Shown here piece after piece: positions 1-11,502 of a DNA stretch of 64,000 bases. The stretch's first letter is position 1. Every line of letters begins with the position of its first letter. The notes beneath the pieces are model-generated. The model worked only from the letters and a program-made list of their open reading frames with translations, was not told the origin of the DNA and ran no database searches. Origin of the DNA: Floccularia luteovirens (taxonomy: Eukaryota > Basidiomycota > Agaricomycetes > Agaricales > Squamanitaceae); NCBI GenBank assembly GCA_009739215.1, contig VSJF01000005.1, positions 1,302,001-1,366,000 on the forward strand, written 5' to 3'. The position numbers and the translations under genes are program-made.

Positions 1-532
1 TCGCAATGAGTACCGTCATGATTGGCACGTCGAAGGAAGCTAGGTGGTATTGTGCAAGTTTATCCATATCTCCGAATCCGGATGCAAACCAATAGAATGA
101 GTCGTCTATGGTCATAACCGTCTGTGCAGTTTCTAGACAAAATAATGAATGGACTCAAAACAGAAGGTTTTTAGGGTGCGGTATAATAAAATTTTTCAAA
201 ATTAATAATACCAAGTATCTTGATCCATGTTTTGTCAACTCCAAAGCGGACACAATACATATCTTGGAACGTATGTTCAACATGGAGCGAGATTAGTGTA
301 GGGAATTCTCACAATACTGCACAAGTAAAATTCCATACAGCAGGCAGTTGAAGTTGATACCAAGCAACTATTGGAGTTGTGAGTATGTGTGTTTGGAATT
401 GTGTGGTGTTCGTCTTACAGGTGGACCTGTTCTGAAGCGGAATGTCAATACCAAGACCACGTAAGCAATGCTAAGACTCACAGCACAGGCGATATTACTC
501 GGAATGTCAGCGGTCAGGACTGAGGAGGCCAT
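1..532 (-). CDS. DUF6534 membrane protein, copy A (3' end outside window)
   Basis: This is the 5' part of a fungal multi-pass membrane protein of the DUF6534 type, whose function is unknown. The start at 532 gives MASSVLTADIPSNIA, the usual opening of this family in mushrooms. A later exon encodes TGPP joined to LLGINFNCLLYGILLVQY, the first membrane helix. Near the left edge are LETAQTVMTIDDSFYWFASG and then DMDKLAQYHL, matching the family's second helix and loop. The gene continues off the left edge. Compared with copy B, changes are mostly substitutions. Exon joins in the middle (about 190-280) are uncertain, and I could not prove that the reading frame is intact throughout. Confidence 0.6.
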
Positions 533-1562
533 AACTGTTGGTGTGGAGAGGGCCATAAGACAGGTAACCAGTCGGACAAGCAAGGTATGTATATATGCCT
601 CAAAACGGCACTTCTGAATTATTGTGATAACCCGACTGGGAGATTATCACGATCGAGTATTTTTTAGCTGTGCAAAGAAGTGATATCTTTTCGCTGCTCC
701 AAGGACTAAATTATCACAATGCGCAGCATGATGCCTGCCCGGACCAACACAAACATACTAACATAAAATATGGGTTATATAATTGATCCTGTTCTCTGTA
801 AGATGTTGCAAGTCATATATAACTTCAACAATAGATATATAATGAAAAGAGAGTTGCAGTCCCACCGGAGAACCAGGAGTTGTCACCCAGAAGTCAGATG
901 TCCTGGGAATTTAACCCGACAAGATTAACATATGTATATGAACCTGGTTATTGGACTCCGAACACGGACTATGTATTAGTAATTTGCTTCACTGCTGGTG
1001 TTCACTGACAAGTGATAGACCGTTATGATTCAGCCGCCGCTCGAGGATCCCGATGTTTTGATAGAAAGCTAATTTTTGGATTTGTAACAGGGCATGTTTC
1101 TATGCTGAGTCATGCGTTCCAAGTTGATATTATACAACAGACGTTATACCGGTTCGATAGGTACGCAGCGGCTTCCAATCAAGCCAGCTGGATCACTAAT
1201 GTTAAGCTCTGTAGTGTATAAACAAAACTGATACCCCAGATACCGAGCATCATTGACAAAACCTGTGTTTGATGAATTAATCAATACACATGCACGGACA
1301 ATGTATGATCAACTCACAGGGTGGTGCAGGGGGGTGCTGGTGTGGGGTTGTCTGTTGTGGTGTTGATCAAGTTCTACCGGTGGCACGTGATGGCACACTC
1401 TCTTGCAATTTGCATAGCTTGGGCAGGTGATTGTGTCCTGGTATATCTCTACGAGCCCACGGTGTGGAGTGTAACAATTAATCTGGTCCAGGAATACACT
1501 TTAATTAGTTTGTTCCGGGTTCAATGTTTTGACCTTTGTATCCGCCGTCCTGTTGTGGTATT
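1..1562. repeat. Tandem segmental duplication, copy A
   Basis: This stretch aligns by eye with 3631-5195 at an almost constant offset of 3630 bases, with scattered substitutions and small indels. Similarity starts at the left window edge and fades near 1562, just after the shared words ttaattagtttgttccgggtt and cctgttgtggt. The unit carries the 5' exons of a minus-strand DUF6534 membrane-protein gene plus about 1 kb upstream of it. The true left end of this copy lies outside the window. Confidence 0.9.
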
Positions 1563-2512
1563 ATCCTATGGCACCTGGGGCTCCGATGCATCCAACTATA
1601 ATTGTCGCACATATAGCGTGTGGCGCTGTTATGTGTTATCTATTGGCTACGAATGTTTCCGAAGGCGTGCCTCCCCTGAAGCGGGTGCATATACTAGCCA
1701 AGTACCTTTTGGATTTATGGGACTACTCAATTCAAGGCAGGGACCGTCTGTGGGCCAAGATATCAACTGGGCCGCTGGATATCTGGAAACAGGAACTGAG
1801 GAATCTTCGGGATTTCGCTCAAGGCTGTTATTTTGCAGGAACTAAATTAGCGACATCTGTTGTTCTGGAATACCTCTCTGCACCCGTACACTACGTTTAC
1901 TGATCAGGATTGCGATACCTTGATCTTGTTCCGGTTCGATCCTCTGATATATGTCTCCTATCCTGGCCTTTACACCATCATAAAAGATATCTGCGCCAAG
2001 TACTTTCCTATGACTTTATTTTCCCTGGGAACTGCTTTTAAAGCCATCTACAATAAAAATTCTACAACTCCAGGATTAGTAACTAGCAACATTTTTCCCT
2101 ATACATATACAAAAAGTGCTATTTCGGCTCCATCATTGGACACTGGTCTTGTACCTTATCTGTCCTGACAAACTATATTGTCAAAGTAGCTACAGACTTT
2201 TCCAGAATCAACCCACCCTTAACACTGCTATTCCCACATTCATTTTGTACACTTCTAACACGTTGAAACACAGTAATGAATCAATAATTTACACAGCAGT
2301 TCTACTGCATAATGACAGTGGTGGGAATGGGTATTGCGAATGAATGGATCCATGCTGAACTAGAACATTAGATGAAAGCTGCATAAATAGCCGACTGGTT
2401 CATTCTATTCATAGAGAACAGAAAAAATATGATAGAACTCGCGACAGATATGTGATGGGAGATCTTGACTAGCAAAAATTTAAACAAACTCCATACACAA
2501 AAAGCAATAATT
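1563..2512. other. Unique DNA between the duplicated units, with one unassigned open frame
   Basis: This segment is not shared with copy B. A plus-strand frame from an ATG at 1568 to 1903 encodes about 111 residues (starting MAPGAPMHPTIIVAHIA) with a natural-looking composition, including a helical stretch around DIWKQELRNLRDFAQG. I do not recognise it and see no convincing continuation. The frame opens within a few bases of the end of the duplication, so it may be the remnant of a gene cut at the breakpoint, or it may be chance. The rest, up to the 3' end of DUF6534 copy B, shows nothing I can support. Confidence 0.25.
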
Positions 2513-4168
2513 CTATGATCGTATTTGACTTCTGGTAATAGTAATATTTATGGGCGTATCTGGATGTTTTACATCCACATTACGAGAACTGGACGAATCC
2601 GTGCTGTCTATTGCAAGGGGCAAACGATCGTTGAAATGAACATTGACGGATGCAGTCCGAAATATGTCCTCGCGATTTAGAAAATCGCGGTTGTTGAGCA
2701 TAGCCATGAATGAGTTACTATACCTGTCGCACTGCGTTTAGTTCATGTTTTGTGGCTTTTCAAGGATTATTATCAACTTACAGTTTTCCTAGTACATAGC
2801 CCCTACAACGAAATTAATATTCTGTCTTCCATTTTTAGACAGATTTTGCACTCACGCGCACATGAATATGCTGGTTTTCTGGTGGCGAGATACATCAACA
2901 ATCAGAAATTGATACAATGCAGAGAGGAGGAATATACACACGGGAGGTGCAGTTTCAGGAATTAGTATAACCAAAACATGTACAGTGGCCACTATGGCTG
3001 TTGTAGCGAAGTCGAAGTGAACGTCAATAACCAGAGAAAGAAACTCGTGGGAGTGTCAGGACCTAGGACCTACCTGTCATTGCATTTGTTTCGACGGTCA
3101 GTTTGACAATCCGCGTTAAGATTCCGTTGTCTCTGCCCATACCTGACAATCGCCGTTTTTGTTGATATAACTGGAAAAGATAGTAAATTCTCATGAATCA
3201 TGTATTACCTTGCCCATAACTTACCAAGGACATCATTGTTATTGCAATAGCTGCATCGGCTATAGCATTTCCGATACCCCACATCTATAAAACGAGTTGA
3301 ATTTACATGCTGCGGAATCTATGGGTATTGAAAATCGCACCGCTGTGAATATGGAACATTCCTGTTCCCATCTCGTTACAGTTAATAATCGTTGATTCTA
3401 TCCAATGAGCTATCAGATGAAAATCTTGTTATTCTTCTGCCCAACTCACAACTATACCAACGGCGAGACCTCCTGCCGCCTGCATAAGTGCTGCCTTCAA
3501 GAATGAAGAGGGTTAGTGTGACCATAGGGGGGGTGGTCCGGTCGGGCACCTACAAGTACAATCACTAAACAGCATAATTTTCGTTTAGCTATGCACCATA
3601 TTCTCCAACAATATACTCCTTGCGCGATTGTCGCAATGAGTACTGTCATGATTGGCACGTCGAAGGGAGATAAGTGGTATTGTGCAAGTTTATCCATATC
3701 TCCGAATCCAGATGCGAACCAATAGAAGGAGTCGGCTATAGTCATAGCCGTCTGTGCAGTTTCGAGGCAAAATAATAAATGAACTCATAACAGGAGGTTG
3801 TTAGGTGCGGTATAATAAAATTTTCGAAAATAATAATACCAAGTATCTTGATCCATGTTTTGTCAACTTCAAAGCGGACACAATACATATCTTGGGAAGG
3901 AATACATGTTCAACATGGAGTGAGATAGTACAGTGTCAGGAATGCTCACAATACTGCACAAGTAAAATTCCATACAGCAGGCAGTTGAAGTTGACACCAA
4001 GCAGCTATTGGAGTTATGAGTATACGTGTTTGGAATTGTGTGGCGTTCTTCTTACAGGTGGACCCGTTCTGAAGCAGAATGTCAATACTGAGACCATATA
4101 AGCAATGTTAAGACTCACAGTACGGTGATATTACTCGGAATTCCAGCGGGCAGGACTGAGGAGGCCAT
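2513..4168 (-). CDS. DUF6534 family multi-pass membrane protein, copy B
   Basis: This is a fungal integral membrane protein of the DUF6534 family, which is expanded in mushrooms and functionally uncharacterised. The start at 4168 gives MASSVLPAGIPSNIT. Exons follow in family order: TGPP plus LLGVNFNCLLYGILLVQY (helix 1), LETAQTAMTIADSFYWFASG and SPFDVPIMTVLIATIAQG (about 3500-3760), AALMQAAGGLAVGIV, MWGIGNAIADAAIAITMMSL, ILTRIVKLTVETNAMT, and a helix around VATVHVLVILIPETA. A spliced LGK-LYSNSFMAMLNNRDF is the conserved C-terminal LGKLYSN...LNNR motif. The tail is polar, and the stop is at 2513. The exon near 3850-3900 is hard to place, so a small defect there is possible. The gene lies between the duplicated 5' unit and unique downstream DNA, so only its 5' half has a partner in this window. 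Confidence 0.7.
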
Positions 4169-5195
4169 AACTGTTGGTGTGGAATGAGCCACAAAAAAAG
4201 TATTGATAATCGAACAGGTAACCAGGTGGGCAAGCAAGGTATGTATATACGTCTCAGAACGGCGCTTCTGTGAATCATCATGATAACCCAACTCGGAAGT
4301 TATCACGATCAAGTATTCCTTAGCCGTGTGAAGAAGTGATATCCCTTGACTGCTCCCAAGACCCAATTATCACAATGCGCAGCATGATGCCTTCCCGACC
4401 AACATAGCTAGTTTTCGTTTTCTGTAAGATGGTGAAAGTAGCATATAATTTCAACGACATTGGCATAGATATATAATGAATGGCCTACTAGTAGAGTTGC
4501 ATTTCTACCGGAGACCAGAAGTTCCCACCCAGAGGATGTCCTGGGAATATTTAACACGACGAGATTAACGTAATGGACCTGGTTGTTGGACTCAGAACAC
4601 GAATTATGTATCCATGGTAATTTGTTTCACTGTTGGTGCACAATGACAAATGACAGACAGTTATTTAGTCACTGGTTGAGGAGAAGAAGTTTTGATAGAA
4701 AGCTAGTTTTTGGATTCGTAACGGGGTGTGTTTCAACGTTCGATATGTGTTCCGAGTTGATACTATGCAATAGATGTTATGCAGGTTCGATCAGTAGGCA
4801 GCAGCTTTCATTCAAGCCAGCTGAATCACTGATGTTCAACTTTATAGCGCATAAAAAACTGAAACTTTAGATGTAGGGCATCATTGACAGCACCTATGTT
4901 TGATAAATCAACCAATAGACATACGTGGACCATGTATAATCAACTCACGAGGTGATGCAAAGAGGTGCTGGTGTGAGGTTGTTCTGTTGTAGTGTTGATC
5001 AAGTTCTGCGGTGGCACGTGATGGCACACTTTCTTGCAATTTGCACAGCTTGGACGGTGATTGTGTCCTGTATGTCTCTACGAACCCACGGTGCGCAGTA
5101 TAATAATGAATCCGGTCCAGGAACACACTTTAATTAGTTTGTTCCGGGTTAGATGTTTTTGAACTTTGTATCATCGTCCTGTTGTGGTGTATATA
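3631..5195. repeat. Tandem segmental duplication, copy B
   Basis: This is the partner of 1-1562. It covers the 5' exons and upstream region of the complete DUF6534 gene. Identity is high in exons and in promoter-side DNA alike, as expected of a segmental copy rather than selection on protein alone. Similarity ends near 5195, where this copy runs into tatatatatc and then unrelated sequence leading to the amidase 3' end. Confidence 0.9.
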
Positions 5196-5494
5196 TATCT
5201 ATTTCCGAGTCCCACGGCCGTGTTTGCACTGGTATGAACAGGTCGACACCAACCCCCCACAAAGTTATTGCCATAACAATATCATCGCAGTAATTCACCA
5301 TGCCAATGTTTTATTGCTATGGCTAATGACAATTTACTGTAATCGTACACCTTAAGGTTCCATTGTAGCACAATTATACGAGTGTTTGTGTACAGAAACA
5401 TTGAGAGAGAAAAAGGTAAGAAAAGACACAGGTATTATCATACGAACTAAACTTCCAACTTGTCCATGCAGTTACAGAATCATAAAGCTTATAT

Positions 5495-7681
5495 CTAGGA
5501 TCGTTTGACCACATCCTTCAATTGCGTCTTGGGGATAGCGGCAGGAAACGCTTTTCTAACAAGTCTCGTCTTGGTCTTCTGCTCATATGCGAAACCCAAC
5601 CCAATCAATTCGAATTCCGAGAATGCTGTTCCCAGGAAAGATAGTCCAAAGGGAACTCCGGGTGCAGGGTAGACAGTTAATGGTCCGAAACTGCCGATTG
5701 TAACATTTTCTGGATAAGAGCCAAGAGGTACTGATGAAGAATAGTTTAACAAACCCAACCATAGGAAACACCCATAGAAACGTACCAGTAACGATTGGGT
5801 ATCCGGCGATAGCTTGGAATGAAATGTCAGTCCGTAAACTTTCTGCTGTGACGAGTTTCAAATCCTAACCTGGTGGGATAGTTGTGAACCCAGGTGCGGG
5901 GAGTGCTAGGGCATCTAAATTGTGCGTTTTCAGCACGGCATCAATTCCTCTTGTAGAACCTAGGTCCTTGTCAAAAGCAACAGCTTGAAAGTACGTCGAA
6001 TTGAAGCCGTTTGTTGCTTCAGAGTCTATCAGTCTAGTAAACGGTCGAAATTGTTGAGAAGCTTCTCAGTAGATTAATGGAAACACCAACCCAGACTGGT
6101 CTGTAAAGTTTGTTGGCATCTCGAGTGCAGCATTTGCATTATTAAATTTTATAAGATCTGCAAGGCTTCTGACACCAGATGGATTTTTAATCAGTGACTC
6201 ATAGTATTGGTTCAGTTGAACCTAGTACAGTAATTTATTAGTCAACGAAATAGGGCAGGAAAACTCGGAAGCACCTTGAAGTCAATGCTCAGAACGACAG
6301 TTTCATTGTTAGAGTTTGCTATCTCATCAACAGTTGGTAAGTCGGCAGGATCGATGATCGTAGCTCCAAGGCTTCTCATAGTATCTAATGCCTGCTCGAA
6401 TACCATGTTGACAAATGGGTCAATTCCAGAGGGGATGCCGTCAGGAGACACATGGCGGGGTACTCCAATCCTCTTCTTCTTAAAAGCATTTTTGTTGAGA
6501 GCTTTGGTATAATCGGGCACAACATTGGGTTGGGCCAAAGTGAAATTGTCATTGGGGTCTTTACCCGCAATGACACTAAGCACAATAGCTGCATCGGTTA
6601 TGGATCTGGTCATAGGCCCAACAGTATCTTGGTGGGCTGAAATCGGAATAACTGATCGAGAGAAAGTCAGATTATTAGCAACTGTATTGATTGAAAGAAA
6701 ATCATACCTCCTGCACGCGAAGTAAGACCAACAGTTGGTTTAATTCCTGCAAGATTGTTATTACTACTCGGGCATGTGATGCTTCCATCTGTTTCTGTCC
6801 CCAGCGATACAGCAGTCAACCCGATTGAAGACGCAACACCTGAACCGGAAGAAGAACCACAAGGATCCGCATCAGGGAAATACGCATTAGTTCCTTGCCC
6901 ACCGCGACCGGACCATCCAGCTGCAACATTACCCCTGAATTGCGCAAACTCTGATAAATTTGCCTTTCCTTGAAGTGCTGGGGTAAGGTGCGTTGTTCTA
7001 TTTTATTCAGGATCAAACAACATTACCTAAAATTATAGCGCCAGCTTTACGCAAACGTTTCACAACACCTGCGTCTTCCGGAACTACTGACCCAAGTAGA
7101 CTGAAAGATCCAGCTGTAGTGTTCATGCCTGTGATAAAACATGATAAGATACCAGTAGATAGTTTGTTGGTGTGAGACCCACCTTCAGATGCAATCGTTG
7201 CGATGTTGTCCTAATTATACGAGCATGAGAACTCATGAAAGGGATAGAAATTCTCGTTTTGTTAGCCCACCTTTAGTAGAATAGGGATCCCATGCAACAA
7301 ACTTCTCTTTCCCGAAGACTTTCGTTCTCTGTCCAGAGCAGCAGCTTGTTCCAATGCGGATGGATTCGTTTCAAGGATCGCTCGTAAAGCAGGTCCCTCC
7401 ATATTCACTTCTTCGATGCGTGCAAAATATGCCTAGATCATAAGCGTCAAATAACGTTCGTCCGAGGTAGAGTAATTACTCACCTTCACTAGATCTACGC
7501 TAGAGAAATGTCCTGCGTCCAACCCAGCTTGCAAATCTAGAACAGAAGCTTCGTACAAATCTGGAAACTCTACTGCATTGCTGGTGCTGAGCTCTTCAAC
7601 AGTTGGGACAAAGCATTGCGCAAGTTGCAACCGTGAGGCGAGGTATAAACTAACTGAGAACAATTTCAGTAAAGTATGCAT
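5495..7681 (-). CDS. Secreted amidase (amidase signature family)
   Basis: This hydrolase of the amidase signature family cleaves carboxamides by a Ser-cisSer-Lys triad. Its natural substrate is unknown. The start at 7681 gives a hydrophobic signal peptide (MHTLLKLFSVSLYLASRLQL), so secretion is likely. Splicing restores the family landmarks: GIPILLKDNI with the catalytic Lys, DPCGSSSGSGVASSIG with the cis-Ser and nucleophile region, then ETDGSI, PTVGLTSR, and C-terminal AIAGYPIV followed by PAPGVPFGLSFLGTAFSE. The stop is at 5495. About ten short introns interrupt the gene. One of them (near 6055-6100) contains an in-frame TGA, but a clean GT-AG splice removes it to give QSGLIDSEAT. The full length, about 545 residues, fits fungal relatives. 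No disabling change was seen. Confidence 0.92.
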
Positions 7682-8445
7682 ACTTCAGGTGGTACAGAGA
7701 ACCAGCGCGTGTATAACTTTGGAGATTCCAGTAGAAAGTCCGATTATATACACAGCGCATAAAACGGCAGGATGTCACCGACGCGGAAAAATTGTTGCAA
7801 AAATTTCTGACCGCAGTCAAGTTTTACAGCTTTTCCCGTTTCCCATGTTTAACAACAATTTGAGAGGCATTTTGACTACGGCTGCGCACTGTATGTATAT
7901 CTGCCCGTTTGTGGATTGAAACCATGGCTGGAACCGCCTTGAACGGCCTTCGGACGAGTACTCATCTAAAGTTGAGCGAACTTAGTAATGTGGTTCGGTG
8001 CTTGTTACAGGCAGAGGACCATAGTCGGGCCAAAACGATCCCCAGCTGAAGTCCACAGTAGCGGCTAACTATCACTATTGCCCTTAGCTGTGGAATTCGA
8101 AAAGTCGAATTTAAATTAGAACGGAACCAGCCTATCTCCTGCGATTCTAACATAACCAAACAATGGCATAGGGATTTGCAAATATATAAGAACAGCTCTT
8201 TATTTCTAAGATATCGCGTACTGCATGCAAATGTGAATAAACCCAAATTTACACACTAGCTTGTCCTCTCAAGTCTTTCTGCCTTTCACTTCAAAGAGCA
8301 ACTAACGACATTAATGTCGAACGACGAATAACTGCATTGGATATATATAGTATGGAAAGCTGAGGGCAACGAAAGGAGAAAAGCATACAATCCTTACAGA
8401 ACAAGTTTGGCTAACATATGCCGGACATGCTGAGGGCGAATGGGT
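7682..8445. other. Intergenic region upstream of the amidase
   Basis: About 760 bases lie between the amidase start and the 3' end of the kinase-like remnant. Only short open frames without recognisable family features occur on either strand. The amidase promoter must lie in the right-hand flank of its start, but no specific element stands out. Confidence 0.5.
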
Positions 8446-9229
8446 TCAAGCTCCTTCTACATCTTCTGCCCACAAAATAGACTTCGACAGATTTAATGGA
8501 TAGCACGCATAATGGCCAACTGGCCGAACATTTTTCTTGTTATCATCAATCTTCTTCTGAAGATCCACGGACAGATGATTATTTAAATCATTCATGTCGT
8601 AGCATCCAGACCAGTCAAAGTCGATAAACTTAACCTTGTTGTCTTCGTCGAACAAGACATAGCCTGCAAAGTGAAGCTTATCCAATACTGCTTTGATCTG
8701 TTCACGAGCATCAGCTGGGGTGTCTTTGCATACAGAGACATAGTCCACCACCATCTGCATAGAATCAAGGGATTGTCCAGACAACGATTGTGCGGGTGAC
8801 TCGGGCGACTGTTCACTAATCATAGTGTTGCTGGGAGATAATAGACAGTAAGACCGAAGTCTTGGAGCATGCTTGTGGTCTGCGAGAAACTTGTGAACTT
8901 CTGTGCCGTATCTTGTCACAAACTTGACCACGATGTCTGGGGAGTCGACTTCGCCGGTAATCCTCGCTCTGTAGGTCACACAGGTTGCAGGGTCCTCCAG
9001 CATTTCTATGTACTGAAAGTGGACGACTTTGCCGTTCTCGGCAAATGAGGTTGGATAAGGATAGAAATGGGGATGTGTGATGCTATGCGCAACCTGAAGG
9101 GACGGGGACAGCACTAATTTCTTCATAATAGGATCGAAGTCTATGGATACAGAGACGGAGAGCTTTCAACATTTGTGCGAAACGGCAGACTCGAGTGTTT
9201 TCTTCAGTTGAGGAATGTCCGACCCACAT
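8446..9229 (-). pseudogene. Broken protein-kinase-like gene lacking its catalytic loop
   Basis: A 226-codon frame (9126-8446) resembles the kinase-like proteins common in mushrooms: HFYPYPTSF, FQYIEMLEDPATCVTYRAR, DIVVKFVTRYG, MQMVVDYVSV, then VKFIDFDWSG (the DFG-like magnesium-loop region). The catalytic loop expected between the AGYV helix end and FDEDNKV (a GDLR..N-type motif in relatives) is absent, as if about nine codons were deleted. Upstream, another minus frame from an ATG at 9229 (starting MWVGHSSTEENT and including RLRSYYEEISAVPVPSG) reads like the missing N-terminus but hits a stop at 9083. The N-terminus is therefore out of frame with the rest. The protein also ends soon after the IDFDW block, shorter than expected. 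I take it as a decayed copy; an expressed pseudokinase fragment is the alternative. Confidence 0.6.
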
Positions 9230-10148
9230 CAGGTCAGTCAGTCTTTGCACAATATGTCAGTGAACACGCCTCCAAGGATAGTATTCTAAGACGTAAGGAA
9301 ATGTAGTCACAGAAGGATGTCTTCGAGTAAACGAGTGGTGTGACAGATGCACCGCTCTGCTTCACACCACCACACACGCAACTCGTTTACTTTCTTTACC
9401 CACCCACCCTCACCATATCACTTACAGCATTGGACTCCGGAAAAGAACAATCATCGAGCTGCAAGGTGTTCCCTACCCACCCGACGCAGCTCGTCTCTTC
9501 TGTTCCTATCCGGGTCGGACAGCACCCCTGGTGCTCTCACCCACCTACACGCTCATAGCTACAATAGACGTAGTAGATCACCCCCCATCGCATTACATAT
9601 CAACCTGTCTTACACTTACATATATTCATAATATCAGACGCACACCTATAGTGATATCGAAGACTACCATTTATGGACCACCGCGAGCTAGCATTAGGGT
9701 AGGGCAACAGCACTTATCGCGAATTCCCTTTCGCTGCTTAAAAATAAGAAAAGAGTCAGAGATGATAGAAAACGAGACTTACGTCTGCCCGAACCCATGA
9801 TCGACTCATGACAATACCAGCTTGGGTGGAAGGATCACACCCACCATCTCAGATTTCTCGCTTGATCTCCGTGATCAAATGAGAATACGGATGAAATACG
9901 CTGCTTGGGTGTGTGGAGTGTCAGGTCATCGAAATCGTATTTGTTGTGCCACTTTGTCTTTTCGAGCCGATAGTGCGTTTGTGTGAGATTTCCAGTACGA
10001 AGATGTATTTAAACGTCTGTCATGCTGGCAGTGTATCGATGAATGGAAGTGACCGAAGACCCGTAAAACAAATACTGTACAGGCCACAAGGATTTGCTAT
10101 CAACAACTTTTGTACGTAATGCTATATATATATACTTCATTTGCATAA
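9230..10148. other. Intergenic, pyrimidine-rich stretch
   Basis: The plus strand is rich in C and T with many cac and ccacc runs (9355-9560), followed by ordinary AT-richer sequence. Open frames here have the biased composition of low-complexity DNA and match no family I know. It separates the kinase remnant from the Con-6 array. Confidence 0.5.
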
Positions 10149-10588
10149 TTACGCGATATTTTCGTCTTCTCCGGCTTCCATCCCTGAAGTTTTTCCTTTG
10201 GATCTTTTGTTTCGTTTCTTAATAGTAGATACTTGAATATTAATCTCATCGTCTGGATTAAATTTACTCCGTTAACCTTAAGTAGACCATTTATGTTGAC
10301 AACTCTCACCTCCTTGTGCTTCAGGAACTTGCTCATTCTCGTCGTCCTTCTCAACAGCCGACTTTTGTTTCCTTCCACGGGGTTTCTTCTCAGTCGATGC
10401 TGGCTTGTCAAACTCTACGCCCATTTCCTGGAGACGCTCCTGTGCGCGTGCTTTCGCTTCCTTGGATACACCCCTTCTTTTGATAGTGGCTTTTAGACCT
10501 GCTACGACGCGCTCGGGATTTTTGTCCTCTAACGTAATTTGAGATTAAGAACAAACAACGAACTTAGCGGCTTACGATTGGAAGACAT
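10149..10588 (-). CDS. Con-6 domain protein with a basic C-terminal tail
   Basis: This small protein of about 109 residues has one Con-6 (conidiation protein 6) repeat. The family is linked to spore development and stress in ascomycetes and has no known biochemical activity. The start at 10588 and a first intron after MSSN give MSSNQDKNPERVVAG, then LKATIKRRGVSKEAKARAQE, matching the repeat core except that N-P is replaced by R-R. After the repeat comes a charged tail with EKKPRGRKQK, an acidic DDENEQ stretch and, after a second intron, a Lys-rich end (KKRNKRSKGK). The stop is at 10149. The tail is unlike other members of this array and suggests nucleic-acid or nuclear association (inference). 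It is the intact counterpart of the decayed copy at 11818-12064. Confidence 0.8.
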
Positions 10589-10908
10589 TACGATGAGTAG
10601 GGTTAAAATGCGACCGTTTTGATGTAAAAGTTGGGAGGGGAATTTTGACTGAAACAATGCTATATAATTTTGCGTTGTACAATAGAAGAAAAAATAGAAA
10701 TGTATGCCGTCATATGGAGTGAAAAAAAGGGAGCGGATTATTGTATACTGAGACATTCACTTCCGTCATGCTTGCATAGATTGATAAAAAGAATTTCGTG
10801 AATTTTCATCTGTAATATTATATTACTTAACTCTGACTTATACATATATGCAATTATTGAGAAAATTTCGTTGTTTATAGTGCAGAATTTGACTTTTGCT
10901 TGTGAAGT

Positions 10909-11391
10909 TTAGAGAGCACCGTGCTCTTTGAGAATTTGTTCAGCGCGCTGTTTTGCTTCATCGGAGACTCGCGGATCTGTAATTATGGGTGTTGAGTTGA
11001 GTCAGTGAAAGTTGATGACCAGAATTGACTTTTCAAAGTAGCTTTATAACCACCGAGTACATTGCCTTCGTTTTTGTTTGGATTGTCAAACCCACTTGGT
11101 TCAACTTGTTCGTCACCATAATCTGGGAATGACGTCAACACGAAATTGCAATAAAACGATTAGCAACAAACCTCTAGCACTAATCATGGTTTCTTCCTCG
11201 TTACCGAAACCCATTTCCTCGATTTTTTGTTCAGCGCGCTCTCTAGTCTCGTCGGAGAAGCGGGGGTTATTGCGAGCAGCCTTAATACCAACAGCAACGC
11301 GGTCTTGATCTTTGAAATTTTCTCCTATGGAGATATAATTCAGCGTCGTATGGTTATAAGGATATCATGGTCACAAACTAGTAGTAGGCAT
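10909..11391 (-). CDS. Con-6 protein, two repeats
   Basis: The start at 11391 and the first intron after MPTT give MPTTRENFKDQDRVAVGIKA, then the first repeat ARNNPRFSDETRERAEQK. A linker rich in Glu, Asp and Asn follows (YGDEQVEPSGFDNPNKNEGN). The second repeat is LGGYKATLK plus NPRVSDEAKQRAEQILKE, ending EHGAL with a stop at 10909. Introns fall at the same places as in the 12337-12790 gene, including one splitting each repeat just before NPR. It is about 100 residues, hydrophilic, with no signal peptide or membrane segment. Con-6 proteins are small and abundant in developing or stressed fungal cells; a molecular role is not established. Confidence 0.88.
11130..11137. promoter_or_regulatory. 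ATF/CRE-like palindrome in a Con-6 intron
   Basis: A perfect tgacgtca lies inside the second intron of the Con-6 gene at 10909-11391, a few bases from the splice acceptor. The paralogous intron carries the same octamer at 12544-12551. bZIP factors of the Atf1/CREB type bind this sequence in fungi. Sequence retention may simply reflect recent duplication. Confidence 0.35.
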
Positions 11392-11502
11392 GACGATGTT
11401 GTAAAAAAGATAACTTGATAAGTATAAAAGTTGATTAAAGATGTCGATGAAGTAGATAACTGGATTCACTGGCTCTTTTATACATTATTGGACTGAAACA
11501 TA

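Noticed and set aside
1925..1945. tRNA B-box-like ggttcgatcc
   Set aside because: No matching A box, no acceptor stem and no T-loop stem around it. The similar gttcgaatcc at about 45829 lies inside DUS3 coding sequence.
6055..6100. Apparent in-frame stop in the amidase
   Set aside because: It falls inside a short GT-AG intron; splicing restores QSGLIDSEAT as expected for the family.
6242..6725. Plus-strand open frames over the amidase
   Set aside because: They are antisense shadows of amidase exons; the minus frame carries the family motifs and splices cleanly.
9340..9800. Several overlapping plus-strand open frames
   Set aside because: They arise from a C/T-rich low-complexity stretch, with repetitive Thr, His and Pro residues. 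No family features or splice logic.
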